A stretch of 61,005 bases of DNA from JAVKSL01 sp039583695. Its GTDB lineage: Bacteria; Actinomycetota; Acidimicrobiia; Acidimicrobiales; JAJPHD01. Position 1 is the first letter of the stretch, and each line of letters starts with the position of its first letter. Positions 1 to 7,290 of the stretch are shown one piece after another. The notes under the pieces were generated by a model that was not told the origin of the DNA, did not search any database, and saw only the letters and a list, made by a program, of their open reading frames with translations. The DNA is taken from the NCBI GenBank assembly GCA_039583695.1, contig JAVKSL010000010.1:1-61005 (forward strand), written 5' to 3'. The translations under genes and the position numbers were made by a program.

Positions 1-111
1 CGGACGGCACCTGCGCTTTCGCTTCCCTTGACCAACAACCTGAAGCCATTTTCTTGAGCGTAGATCCAGGTTAGGGCTCGTACCGCCTGGGGCCTACGTC
101 CCCGGGACCAT

Positions 112-1398
112 ATGATCCCTCCCACCATGAGCACATCCCCTGGCCCCCTCATCAAGATGGTCCATCGGGTCTCCTCGGCCCGCATGGCCACGAAGAGCCG
201 GTTGATTCGCGGCGAGCTGGAGTTGGACGAGGTGGCCGCGCTTGGCGCCGTGGCCAGCCCGGCGCTGGCCGACGTCCGCCTCACCTGGGTAGACCCTGGC
301 ACCAGCGCGCGCCTGGTAAAGGTGCTGGACGCGGTCCAGCCGCGCACCAAGGGGCCCGGAGGAGCCGGCATCTTCCCTGGCTTCCTCGCGCTGCCCCGCC
401 CCCAGGGTCGGGGGGTCACCCATGTCTGCGAGCCGGTGGCGGTGGTGGTGGCGGGATACCTCCCCCGCGCCCAGGAGGCAGTGGTGGAGATGTCGGGCGA
501 GGCATCTAGCCTTTCGCCGCTGGGAGGCTGTCACTGCCTGGTGGTGGAGTTCGCACCAGCCACCGGAGCCAGCTGGCCTGCGGTGGACCAGGCCCTGCGA
601 CGAGGCGCCCTGCGACTGGCCGCCCTCGTGGCAGAGGTCGCCCTCGACTGCCCGCCCGACGAGGTTGTAGAGCTGGCGCCGTGCTCCCCGTGCGCCAGTG
701 GCTCCGGCTCGCCCAGGGTCGGCGCGATCACCTACCTCCAGTGTCAGGGAGCCTTCAAGGACGTCTTCGTCTACGGGTCGAGCCTGGCAGCCGGCCTGCC
801 CACACTGCTCGACCCGAACGAGGTGGAAGACGGGGCAGTCGTCAGCGGCCAGTTCGGGCACCCTGGTCTCAAGAACCCCACCTTCGTGCACCAGAACCAC
901 CCGGTAGCAGCCGCCTTGCGGGCACATGACGGTGCAGACCTGGACTTCGCGGGCCTAGTGGTGGCGCCCGAGCCGGTCGAGCTGCCCCGCAAGCACCTGG
1001 TGGCCGCGCATGCCGCGAGGCTGTGCGCGGGCATGGGGCTGGACGCCGTGGTGGTCACCAAGGAGGGCGGGGGCAACGCGGACCTGGACATGGCCATGGC
1101 CATGGACGAGGTAGAGAGCCTGGGCCTCGTAGCGGTGGGCATGTTCGCCGAGATGGCCGGTCCGGACGGAACCGGGGTGCCGGTGGTCTCGCCTCCTGAG
1201 CGGGCCACGGCCCTGGTGAGCACCGGCAACTACGACGAGCGGGTGATCCTGCCTGCGGTGGAGGCCGCCTTCGGTGGGCAGCGGGTGGAGCTGGTGGGGA
1301 TGCCAGCCACGGCCGAGTTGGAGCTGCCCACGGCCGCTCTATACTGCTCGCTCAACCCCCTCGGCTGGGGGAGCGTCCGCGCGGAGGAGGTGTGCTGA
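112..1398 (+). CDS. grdE: Glycine/betaine reductase component B proprotein subunit (GrdE/GrdG/GrdI family), pyruvoyl site apparently missing
   Basis: First gene of a Grd operon; 428 aa, the family's usual length. The N-terminal domain (about 30-200) has the family's GGAGIFPG and GRGVTHVCEPVAVV stretches. The C-terminal half has LQCQGAFKDVFVYG (about 209-222), DPNEVEDGAVVSG (234-246) and HQNHPV (260-265). In known GrdE proproteins an Asn-Cys pair just after the conserved VSG is cleaved to form the pyruvoyl group that binds the amino-acid substrate as a Schiff base. Here the matching residues read Gln247-Phe248, so self-cleavage as described is not expected; this comparison is from memory of the family. 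The stop lies one base before the grdB start, so the two are translationally coupled. A start at ATG 127 is possible. Substrate (glycine, sarcosine, betaine or other) cannot be told. Confidence 0.85.
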   Translation: MIPPTMSTSPGPLIKMVHRVSSARMATKSRLIRGELELDEVAALGAVASPALADVRLTWVDPGTSARLVKVLDAVQPRTKGPGGAGIFPGFLALPRPQGRGVTHVCEPVAVVVAGYLPRAQEAVVEMSGEASSLSPLGGCHCLVVEFAPATGASWPAVDQALRRGALRLAALVAEVALDCPPDEVVELAPCSPCASGSGSPRVGAITYLQCQGAFKDVFVYGSSLAAGLPTLLDPNEVEDGAVVSGQFGHPGLKNPTFVHQNHPVAAALRAHDGADLDFAGLVVAPEPVELPRKHLVAAHAARLCAGMGLDAVVVTKEGGGNADLDMAMAMDEVESLGLVAVGMFAEMAGPDGTGVPVVSPPERATALVSTGNYDERVILPAVEAAFGGQRVELVGMPATAELELPTAALYCSLNPLGWGSVRAEEVC

Positions 1399-1399
1399 G

Positions 1400-2716
1400 A
1401 TGAGAGTGGCCTACTACTGTAACCAGTTCTTCGCGGGCGTGGGGGGTGAGGAGGCCGCCGGTCATCTCCCCGAGCTCCGGGAGGGCGCCCTCGGCCCAGG
1501 GAGGCGTCTGGCGGTGCTGCTCGGGCCCGCCTTCGAGGTGGTAGTCACGGTGTTCTGCGGGGACGACTACGCCGCCGGCCATCCCGAGACGGCCGAGGCG
1601 GTGGTGGCAATGGCCCGCTCGGCGGGCGCCGAGCTACTGGTGGCCGGGCCGGCGTTCACCAGCGGCCGCTACGGGCTGGCGTGCGCGCGTGTCGTGGCGG
1701 CCGCCAGCGCGCAGGGCTTGGTCGCGCTGGCATCGATGCACCCGGACAACCCCGGCCTTGACCACGCCGCGGGGGCAACGGTAGTGGCCTCCGGGGCAAT
1801 CGGCCGGGAGATGGGGCCCTCTCTGGAGCGCCTCGCCACCGCCGTGCATCTGCTCGCCGCTGGCGAGCCCATCACCCGGGGGGCCGGCCGGGTGGGCGCT
1901 CTCGCCCGGCGCAACCGTCGCTGCGAGACTCCTGCTGCCGAGCGAGCAGTCAGGCTGGCCTTGGCGCGCCTGGCTGGCAACGGCGACGCCACCGAGATAC
2001 CCCTGCCGGGCTTTGACAGGGTGCGCCCGGCGCCACCGCTGGTGGACGCGTCCAGCGCCCGGGTCGCCCTCTGCACCGAGGGCGCCCTGGTGCCCGCGGG
2101 AAACCCGGATCGCCTGGAGTCGGCCCGGGCCACGCGATGGCTGTCCTACCGGCTGGAAGGCACCGAGCAGCTCGCGCCCGGTTCCTTCGTCTGCGTGCAC
2201 GGAGGGTTTACTCCGGTGTGGGCCAACGAGGACCCGCACCGTATCGTCCCCCTGGACGCGGCCCGCCAGCTCGAGCGCGACGGCCGGTTGGGCCGCCTGC
2301 ACGACTCATACCTCGTGACTGCAGGCAACGGGACCTCGGTGGCCAACGCACGTCGCTTCGGCGTCGAGTGGGCGGCCGAGCTTCTCTCTGGCGAGGTCCG
2401 CGCCGCTATACTCACAGCCACATGAGGCACCGGGACGCGTTGCGGGTCAACGCTCGCGAAAGAGCTGGAGAGAGCCGGCATACCCACGGTCCTTTTGTGC
2501 AACTTGGTGCCGATCGCGCTTTCGGTCGGCGCGCCACGCATAGTTCCCACACGTGGGATTCCCTACCCCACTGGCGACCCTTCGCTCGGGCCCGCTGAGG
2601 AGCGGGCTTGGCGCCTGGAGCTGCTGGAGCAGGCACTGGCTGCCCTGGCGACGCCGGTGACGGGACCGACCGTGCTCGGACCCGCCGCGGCCGTGGGTGG
2701 GGGCGGTCGACTTTGA
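1400..2716 (+). CDS. grdB: Glycine/betaine reductase component B selenoprotein subunit, with in-frame UGA read as selenocysteine
   Basis: The frame opens at ATG 1400 (GGAGGAGG 10 nt upstream), meets TGA at 2423-2425, then stays open to TGA 2714-2716. Reading the first TGA as Sec gives 438 aa, the length of GrdB. The N-terminus CNQFFAGVGGEEAAG matches the family. Around the UGA the protein reads ILTAT-Sec-GTGTRCGSTLAKELERAG, then PTVLLCNLVPIALSVGAPRIVP, the well-known GrdB Sec region, so both parts are homologous to one protein. GrdB attacks the substrate amine carbon and passes a carboxymethyl group to the GrdA selenocysteine. Classic GrdB has Cys at Sec+3; here it is Gly345, with Cys348 at Sec+6. 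A hairpin 11 nt after the UGA (2437-2453) could be the SECIS. Standard calling would end the gene at 2425. Confidence 0.93.
2437..2453 (+). promoter_or_regulatory. Candidate SECIS hairpin for grdB selenocysteine insertion
   Basis: GCGTTG-CGGGT-CAACGC: a perfect 6-bp stem with a 5-nt loop holding GGGU, starting 11 nt after the UGA and with the loop 18 nt after it. This spacing and a GU-containing apical loop resemble the bacterial SECIS bound by SelB. Inferred from pairing only. Confidence 0.6.
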
Positions 2717-2789
2717 CGATCTGGGCACCGGGCCCGGTGGCGCCGAAGCCCACCAGGCCCGATTGTGGGGGCAACGGGCCGGTGCGCCG

Positions 2790-4229
2790 GTGAAGGCGGT
2801 CCTCTCCGGGGCCAGCACGATCCTTGCACACGTGCCCGGGATGGCGGAGCACGGCTCCAAGCCGGCCAGGACGCTGCCCGGGCGTCCCGATCTGGCCGCC
2901 GCGTTCACGTCCTCCCTGCGCAGCTTCGAAGACGCAGTCGCCTATCCCTGCCACCAGGCCTGGATCGGGCAGCTGCACCCGCGTGAGCTCCCAGCCCGGC
3001 CCTGGGTAGGTGCGGCCTGGCCAGGTGCGCTGCGCGGCGGCCCTGACGGGGAGATCGTGTCCGAGATCGAGCTGATCGGCCTCATGGCCGCGGTGGATGA
3101 CCTCGGTTTGCTCCGCCTGTCCAAGCAGGCAGCCGCTTCTGCCGCCTCCGCGCTTGAAGCGCACCCGCTGGCGGCCCGGCTGGCCCTCGGCCGCCTCGAG
3201 GCGGCGATCGAGGAGCTCGAGGCGGTCGGTGCCGAGCCGGGAGCTCTGTTGCTGCGCCTCCGCCCAGGCTCGGACGACGAGCCCGGCGCTCCGGTAGGTG
3301 CGATCCGGGCGGCGCACCCTGCCGACGATGCCCTGGCCGCACCGGTCCTGCTGGAGAATCTCGCCGCCAAGGCGACCGCCACCCTCGCGCTGGCGCACCT
3401 GCTGGCGAGCACCGGGGTGGACCCGGATTCGGTCGACTACGTGCTCGGCTGCGGGGAGGAGGCGGTTGGAGACCGCTACCAGCGTGGGGGGGGCAACCTG
3501 GCCAAGGCGGTGGCGGTCTCGGCCGGGCTCGCCAACGCCTCCGGGGCGGACGTGAAGAACTTCTGCGCCGGGCCGATCGTGGCCGCGGTGATGGCCGCGG
3601 GTCTGGTCAGCTCGGGCATATTCCGGCGGGTGGCGGTGGTCGCCGGTGGATCGGTGCCGAAGCTGGGCATGAAGTTCGAAGGCCACCTGCGGGCGGGGCT
3701 GCCCATCCTGGAAGACGTCCTCGGCGGGGCAGCGTTCTTCGTGGAGGCCGACGACGGCGTGTCCCCCGCCATGCGCCTGGACTGCGTTGGCCGCCACACG
3801 GTCAGCGCCGGCAGCTCTAGCCCCCAGATCATCGAGGCACTGACCTGCGAGCCGCTTGCCCGGGTGGGCCTGAGCATGACCGACGTCGACGACTACGCCA
3901 CAGAGATGCACAACCCAGAGATCACCGAGCCCCAGGGCTCCGGCGACGTGGCCACCCGCAACTACCGCATCATCGCAGCCCTGGCCGCCAGGCAGGGGGA
4001 CATCGAGCGATCGGACATCGAGGGCTTCGTCGCCCGTCGCGGGATGCCGGGCTTCGCGCCCACCCAAGGGCACCTGGCCTCGGCAGTGTGCTACCTACCC
4101 CACGCCCTGCGCCGGTTGCGCGACGCGCAGGCACACCGCGTCCTGCTCATGGCAAAGGGTAGCCTCTTTCTAGGTAGGATGTGCCAGGAGTCCGACGGCA
4201 TTAGCGTGCTGATTGAGGGGAGACGATGA
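2790..4229 (+). CDS. grdC: Glycine reductase component C subunit beta (GrdC)
   Basis: Component C takes the selenoprotein-bound two-carbon group and releases acetyl phosphate. The protein has a FabH/thiolase-like fold in two parts. The N-terminal part has ILAHVPG and RSFEDAVAYPCHQAWIG. The C-terminal part has LLENLAAKATATLALAHLL, YVLGCGEEAVGDRYQRGGGN, DVKNFCAGP, PILEDVLGGAAFFV, MHNPEITEPQGSGDV, GMPGFAPTQGH and KGSLFLGRM, all family blocks. GTG 2790 gives 479 aa and starts at VKAVLSGAS, where the family begins; an earlier in-frame GTG at 2697 would add 31 residues and overlap grdB by 20 nt. The 3' end overlaps the thioredoxin start (ATGA). The usual partner GrdD, which carries the catalytic cysteine for phosphorolysis, is not seen in this window. 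Confidence 0.9.
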   Translation: MKAVLSGASTILAHVPGMAEHGSKPARTLPGRPDLAAAFTSSLRSFEDAVAYPCHQAWIGQLHPRELPARPWVGAAWPGALRGGPDGEIVSEIELIGLMAAVDDLGLLRLSKQAAASAASALEAHPLAARLALGRLEAAIEELEAVGAEPGALLLRLRPGSDDEPGAPVGAIRAAHPADDALAAPVLLENLAAKATATLALAHLLASTGVDPDSVDYVLGCGEEAVGDRYQRGGGNLAKAVAVSAGLANASGADVKNFCAGPIVAAVMAAGLVSSGIFRRVAVVAGGSVPKLGMKFEGHLRAGLPILEDVLGGAAFFVEADDGVSPAMRLDCVGRHTVSAGSSSPQIIEALTCEPLARVGLSMTDVDDYATEMHNPEITEPQGSGDVATRNYRIIAALAARQGDIERSDIEGFVARRGMPGFAPTQGHLASAVCYLPHALRRLRDAQAHRVLLMAKGSLFLGRMCQESDGISVLIEGRR

Positions 4230-4585
4230 CGGGCCAGGTGCAAGAGCTCACCAAGGACAGCTTCTGGGAGTCGGTCGGCACCGGTACGGTTCTGGTTGAC
4301 GTCTGGGGCCCTGACTGCGCGCCGTGTCTGGCCCTGCGGCCCCACGTCGAGGCGCTGGCCGCCCTGCGCCCGGACGTGACGGTGGCAGCCTTGGAGGCGC
4401 CCAAGGCTCGCCGGGTCTGCATCGAGCTGCGGCTCATGGGCCTGCCGGCCTTCCTGATGTTCCGCGACGGGGTCGAGGTCGGCCGCTTGGCCGGCGGTCC
4501 CATCGACGCAGCGCGGGTCAGATCCTTCCTGGAGGAGCACGCCGGAGCCCCGGCCGAGCCTGGAACACGAGAGGGGGTGGGATGA
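4226..4585 (+). CDS. trxA: Thioredoxin of the Grd operon
   Basis: 119 aa with a thioredoxin fold: VLVDVWGPDCAPCLALRPHV holds the redox pair Cys-Ala-Pro-Cys in place of the usual WCGPC, and GLPAFLMFRDGVEVGRLAGG supplies the cis-proline segment. In glycine reductase operons a dedicated thioredoxin, fed by thioredoxin reductase, re-reduces the Se-S bridge formed on GrdA in each cycle. The start ATG 4226 overlaps the grdC stop and the gene ends directly at the grdA start, so it is in one transcript with both. No trxB is present here. The unusual CAPC motif resembles other Grd-linked thioredoxins, which also lack the canonical site; that similarity is from memory. Confidence 0.9.
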   Translation: MTGQVQELTKDSFWESVGTGTVLVDVWGPDCAPCLALRPHVEALAALRPDVTVAALEAPKARRVCIELRLMGLPAFLMFRDGVEVGRLAGGPIDAARVRSFLEEHAGAPAEPGTREGVG

Positions 4586-5056
4586 GTGTCGGTCTTCGAT
4601 GACCGCTTGGCCGTGGTGCTGGGCGAGCGGGACGGAGTTGCCGGGCCAGCTATCGCTGCCTGCGTCGAGGCTGCTGGAGGCGAGGTCGCCTTCGTGGCCA
4701 CGGAGTGCTTCGTCTGAACAGCTTCGGGGGCCATGGACCTGCGCAGCCAGGAGACGGTGAAGCGCCTAGCCGGCACCCACGGGCGGGATCGCCTGGTGGT
4801 CGTGCTCGGCGCACCTGATCCGGAGGCAGCTGAGATCGCAGCCGAGACAGTGGTGCTCGGCGATCCGACTTACGCAGGTCCCCTGGCCGAGGCCCAGTTG
4901 GGCCTCGACGTGTACCACGTGCTGGAAGACGAGATACGGCAAGCCGTGCCTGCCGATGTTTGGGAGGCCCAGATCGGGTTGATGGCTGAGGTCCTGGACG
5001 CACAGGCCCTGGCTGCCGCGGTGGCCGGGATGCGCGCTCGGCGCGAGACCGGCTGA
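4586..5056 (+). CDS. grdA: Glycine reductase selenoprotein A (GrdA), with in-frame UGA read as selenocysteine
   Basis: GTG 4586 follows the thioredoxin stop directly, with GAGGGGG upstream. The frame reads VFDDRLAVVLGERDGVAGPAI, then VATECFV, TGA at 4715-4717, then TASGAMDLRSQETVKRL, and ends at 5056. Reading UGA as Sec gives 156 aa with Sec44, matching GrdA in length and Sec position. The motif Cys-Phe-Val-Sec is the CxxU redox centre that accepts the carboxymethyl group from GrdB, hands it to component C and becomes a mixed Se-S bridge that thioredoxin reduces. Later blocks GDPTYAGPLAEAQLGLDVYHVLE and AQIGLMAEVLDA also match. A standard caller would report only the part from ATG 4733 and lose the active site. 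A strong hairpin terminator overlaps the stop. Confidence 0.93.
4738..4751 (+). promoter_or_regulatory. Weak candidate SECIS hairpin for grdA
   Basis: CCTG-CGCAGC-CAGG pairs over 4 bp with its loop 24 nt after the UGA. It is in the right distance range but short and lacks an obvious GU loop. Other folds of 4718-4760 are possible. Confidence 0.25.
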
Positions 5057-5073
5057 GGACAGCCGGTCTCGCG
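5042..5073 (+). terminator. Hairpin at the end of grdA
   Basis: A perfect 14-bp stem (arms 5042-5055 and 5060-5073, starting CGCGAGACC) with loop AGGA overlaps the grdA stop codon. There is no T-run after it, which is common for terminators in GC-rich actinobacteria. Confidence 0.65.
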
Positions 5074-5142
5074 TTGCGGTCCGCCGGGACTTGGGGGCCG
5101 ATCTCGCCAGGCTGGCAGCCCGACATGTGCGTCGGCCTGATA

Positions 5143-5194
5143 GGGGCCATGGCATGGCCCCGGGTCGCCGGGGTTGCCCGGGGGCGACCCGGGG
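5143..5194. repeat. Two overlapping perfect hairpins in the grdA/SBP56 intergenic region
   Basis: GGGGCCATG-G-CATGGCCCC (5143-5161) is a 9-bp palindrome. CCCCGGGTCGCC (5158-5169) pairs perfectly with GGCGACCCGGGG (5183-5194). They share bases 5158-5161, so both cannot form fully at once. The rest of 5074-5380 has no convincing gene; a 49-codon basic ORF at 5296-5445 (GTG start) is weak. Confidence 0.6.
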
Positions 5195-5380
5195 TGGCCG
5201 CAGGGTTTGGTTGCACCCCTACCTGCTTGGGGGCGATAGCTGGCGCACCACCGCTGGCCCGGCCGGCAAGGCAGCGGGCGAATCGTTGACTGATCGTGAA
5301 GGTGAGCGGCAACCTGGGCAAGAGGCGGTCCAAGCGGACCGCCAAGCGGCGAGCCAGTGTTGTGGATGGTCGCCGGTGTC

Positions 5381-5482
5381 AGGGCCTGTACGAGAACAAC
5401 CTGGGCGGCGAAGCCGCTCAAATGCGGTCCTCATCAGGGCTATAGCTGTGCCCGCCGCCCAGGTTGTTCTCTGCCAGGCCCT
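5381..5482. terminator. Long inverted repeat between the convergent grdA and SBP56 genes
   Basis: Arms 5381-5409 and 5454-5482 pair over 29 positions with three mismatches; the inner 18 bp (starting GAGAACAACCTGG) are perfect. The loop is 44 nt (5410-5453). The right arm touches the SBP56 stop. It is placed to act as a bidirectional terminator, but the near-identical arms could also be an inverted duplication. Confidence 0.5.
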
Positions 5483-6930
5483 TAGCGGTAGCAGTACGAG
5501 TCGGAGGACGCGTCGCCTCCCTGAAGGCGCACCTGATGGACCCGGCGGCCCCGGAAATCGTCACCGTGGGGAAAGAACCGCTCGTCGATGTGGAGGCCGC
5601 CCGCTGCGGGGTCGGTGTCGATCTTCGCCAGCCAGCTGCCGAGGCCGTCCGGGTAGAACTGGTCGTCCCAAGCGCCGTAGAGGGAGTTGGTCACATATAC
5701 CCGCCGGCCGTCGCGGCTGACCTCGATCATCTGGGGCCCGCCGGCGAGCCGCTCGGACGGGGAGGCGGGATGCGCTGCCCGCCGGACGATCCCGCCCAGG
5801 TGTACCGAGCTGACCTCTACGGGGGTGGCAGGGTCCGAGACGTCGTACTGCTTGAGCTCTCCGGTCCCCCAGCACGACACGTACAACATCCGGTCGTCCA
5901 CGGACAGGTCGATGTCGGTGACCAGTGGAGGAACGGCCCCAAAGGGGACGAGGGCTGGGGGCAGGTTGGCCGGGTCTGCCGGCTCGGCGGGGATGGTAAT
6001 CACCTTGTGCACCTTCCAGTCCGACCCGTCACGGTACCAGCGCCACACCGAGGCGGACAGGTTGGCCGTCGAGACTACCACACCGACGAAGCCCCACGTG
6101 GCGTCCGGGTCGTGCGAGGGTCGCAGCTCCAGGACCATCTGGTGCTCGGCGCCAAGGTCGACGGTCTGTTGGTGCCGGCCGGCGGCGAGATCCCAGAAAT
6201 GCAGAGCATGCCCGTACTCCTGGGACAGCAGCAGCTCGGGCACGACACCGCCCTCGATCATTGAAGGGGTGCCCCATTCGCTGGTGATCAGCGTGTTCTG
6301 GTTCAGGTGCCACCAAGCGTCGTAGGCAAGGAACTGCGGGCCGCGGTTGGTCTCCCAGGCGCGCAGCACGTCGAAGGAGTTGTGATCCAGCAGTGCGATC
6401 CCGCCGGGCCCTTCAGCGCCGTCGGCGCCGCCGAGGCAAGTGAGGAACACGCCGTCAGGTCCGCAGTGCAGGGTGTGCGGCCGGGAGTACCCGGCTTTCG
6501 CCGCCAGCTCCTCTGCCTCGATCGTCTTGTGCCACCGGGGCGAGCGCGGGTCGGGGTGGGTGTCGTAGATGGTGATGCGGGAGCTGCGTATGCCCGGCAG
6601 CAGCAGGTAGCGTCGCTGCAGGCCTTCGGTCCTCATGTCGTGGCCGGCGTGCATCAACGCGCTCGAGCAGGCGTTCCAGCCGAAGTGGTGCAGCTCATCC
6701 CCGCAAGTTGGCAGTTCGGTCCAGCTCACGATCCGGCCGAACTGCTCCGACGACTCGTCGACATCGATGACGCTTAGGGCGTCGGGCAGCTCACCGGAAC
6801 GATCAAAGGCTACAAGATAAGCCAGCTGCTCCTTCGGGGCGGCAATGGCCTCTGCCGCGCTGCGGTAGAAGGTCGGGTCCATCCGGGCAGCCCCTATGCC
6901 GTCATGGGTGCTGCCGCTGGATTCAGTCAT
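5482..6930 (-). CDS. Selenium-binding protein, SBP56/methanethiol oxidase family
   Basis: 482 aa, full length for the SBP56 family of beta-propeller proteins. Family blocks: DPTFYRSAAEAIAAPKEQLAY, CGDELHHFGWNACSSA (about 76-91), SRITIYDTHPDP, GYSRPHTLHCGPDG, WGTPSMIEGG, HALHFWDLA, LSVDDRMLYVSCWGTGELKQYD and GGPQMIEVSRDGRRVYVTNSLY. Human SELENBP1 and bacterial MTO oxidise methanethiol to formaldehyde, H2S and H2O2 and need copper; the conserved His residues here fit metal binding. The start has GGAGGAG 8 nt upstream. It converges on the Grd selenoprotein operon. A link to selenium metabolism is suggested by family name and position only; it may equally be a sulfur enzyme. Confidence 0.92.
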   Translation of the reverse strand: MTESSGSTHDGIGAARMDPTFYRSAAEAIAAPKEQLAYLVAFDRSGELPDALSVIDVDESSEQFGRIVSWTELPTCGDELHHFGWNACSSALMHAGHDMRTEGLQRRYLLLPGIRSSRITIYDTHPDPRSPRWHKTIEAEELAAKAGYSRPHTLHCGPDGVFLTCLGGADGAEGPGGIALLDHNSFDVLRAWETNRGPQFLAYDAWWHLNQNTLITSEWGTPSMIEGGVVPELLLSQEYGHALHFWDLAAGRHQQTVDLGAEHQMVLELRPSHDPDATWGFVGVVVSTANLSASVWRWYRDGSDWKVHKVITIPAEPADPANLPPALVPFGAVPPLVTDIDLSVDDRMLYVSCWGTGELKQYDVSDPATPVEVSSVHLGGIVRRAAHPASPSERLAGGPQMIEVSRDGRRVYVTNSLYGAWDDQFYPDGLGSWLAKIDTDPAAGGLHIDERFFPHGDDFRGRRVHQVRLQGGDASSDSYCYR

Positions 6931-7290
6931 CGTGACTACTCCTCCGTGGCTTGATCGAGTCCCAGGATAGACCTAATCTTGACTGATCAGCGCAGCCTCG
7001 TGCGGCGCAGCCGGGCCACTTTGGATCGAGCTCACAGCGCCGGTCCTTCGTCGGGGCGCCGGCAACGGCAGGTGGTCTTGAAGGCCATCTGGGCATTCTC
7101 TCGGGGCTGCCCGTGCGACAGGCCTCATACAGAGGAGGAGACGAGGCGTCCGTGCAAAGCGGGGGATGGATACCGGCGGATACGGACTGCGATGATGGTG
7201 GTGCCAGCCCGCCACCTGGCAAGCACAGCCTACCGATCGCCGGTTCTGGGGCGGCGGCGGCGGGCAACCGCCGCGCGGCATTATTGGGCT
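6931..7290. other. Intergenic stretch without a convincing gene
   Basis: Upstream of the SBP56 gene (minus strand) and of the broken metallo-hydrolase gene (plus strand). It should hold the SBP56 promoter, but I see no clear operator or RNA. Open frames here are low-complexity and arginine-rich. Confidence 0.4.

Noticed and set aside
1..111. Glycine riboswitch upstream of grdE
   Set aside because: The 111 bases present show no recognisable riboswitch core; the region is cut by the window edge.
2423..2425. grdB interruption as a plain nonsense mutation or pseudogene
   Set aside because: The downstream frame is intact for about 97 codons with conserved residues, and the UGA is exactly at the family Sec codon; a second gene (grdA) in the operon shows the same pattern.
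2412..4073. 553-codon open frame on the minus strand
   Set aside because: It lies antisense to grdB/grdC, which have clear homology; long antisense frames are common in high-GC DNA and this one has no family motifs.
5410..5453. Possible tRNA-Sec: the loop of the 29-bp inverted repeat contains CCGC-TCAAAT-GCGG with a TCA triplet
   Set aside because: No T-arm (GGTTCGA-like) sequence, no 7-nt anticodon loop and no acceptor/CCA pattern; the long identical arms do not fold as a tRNA.
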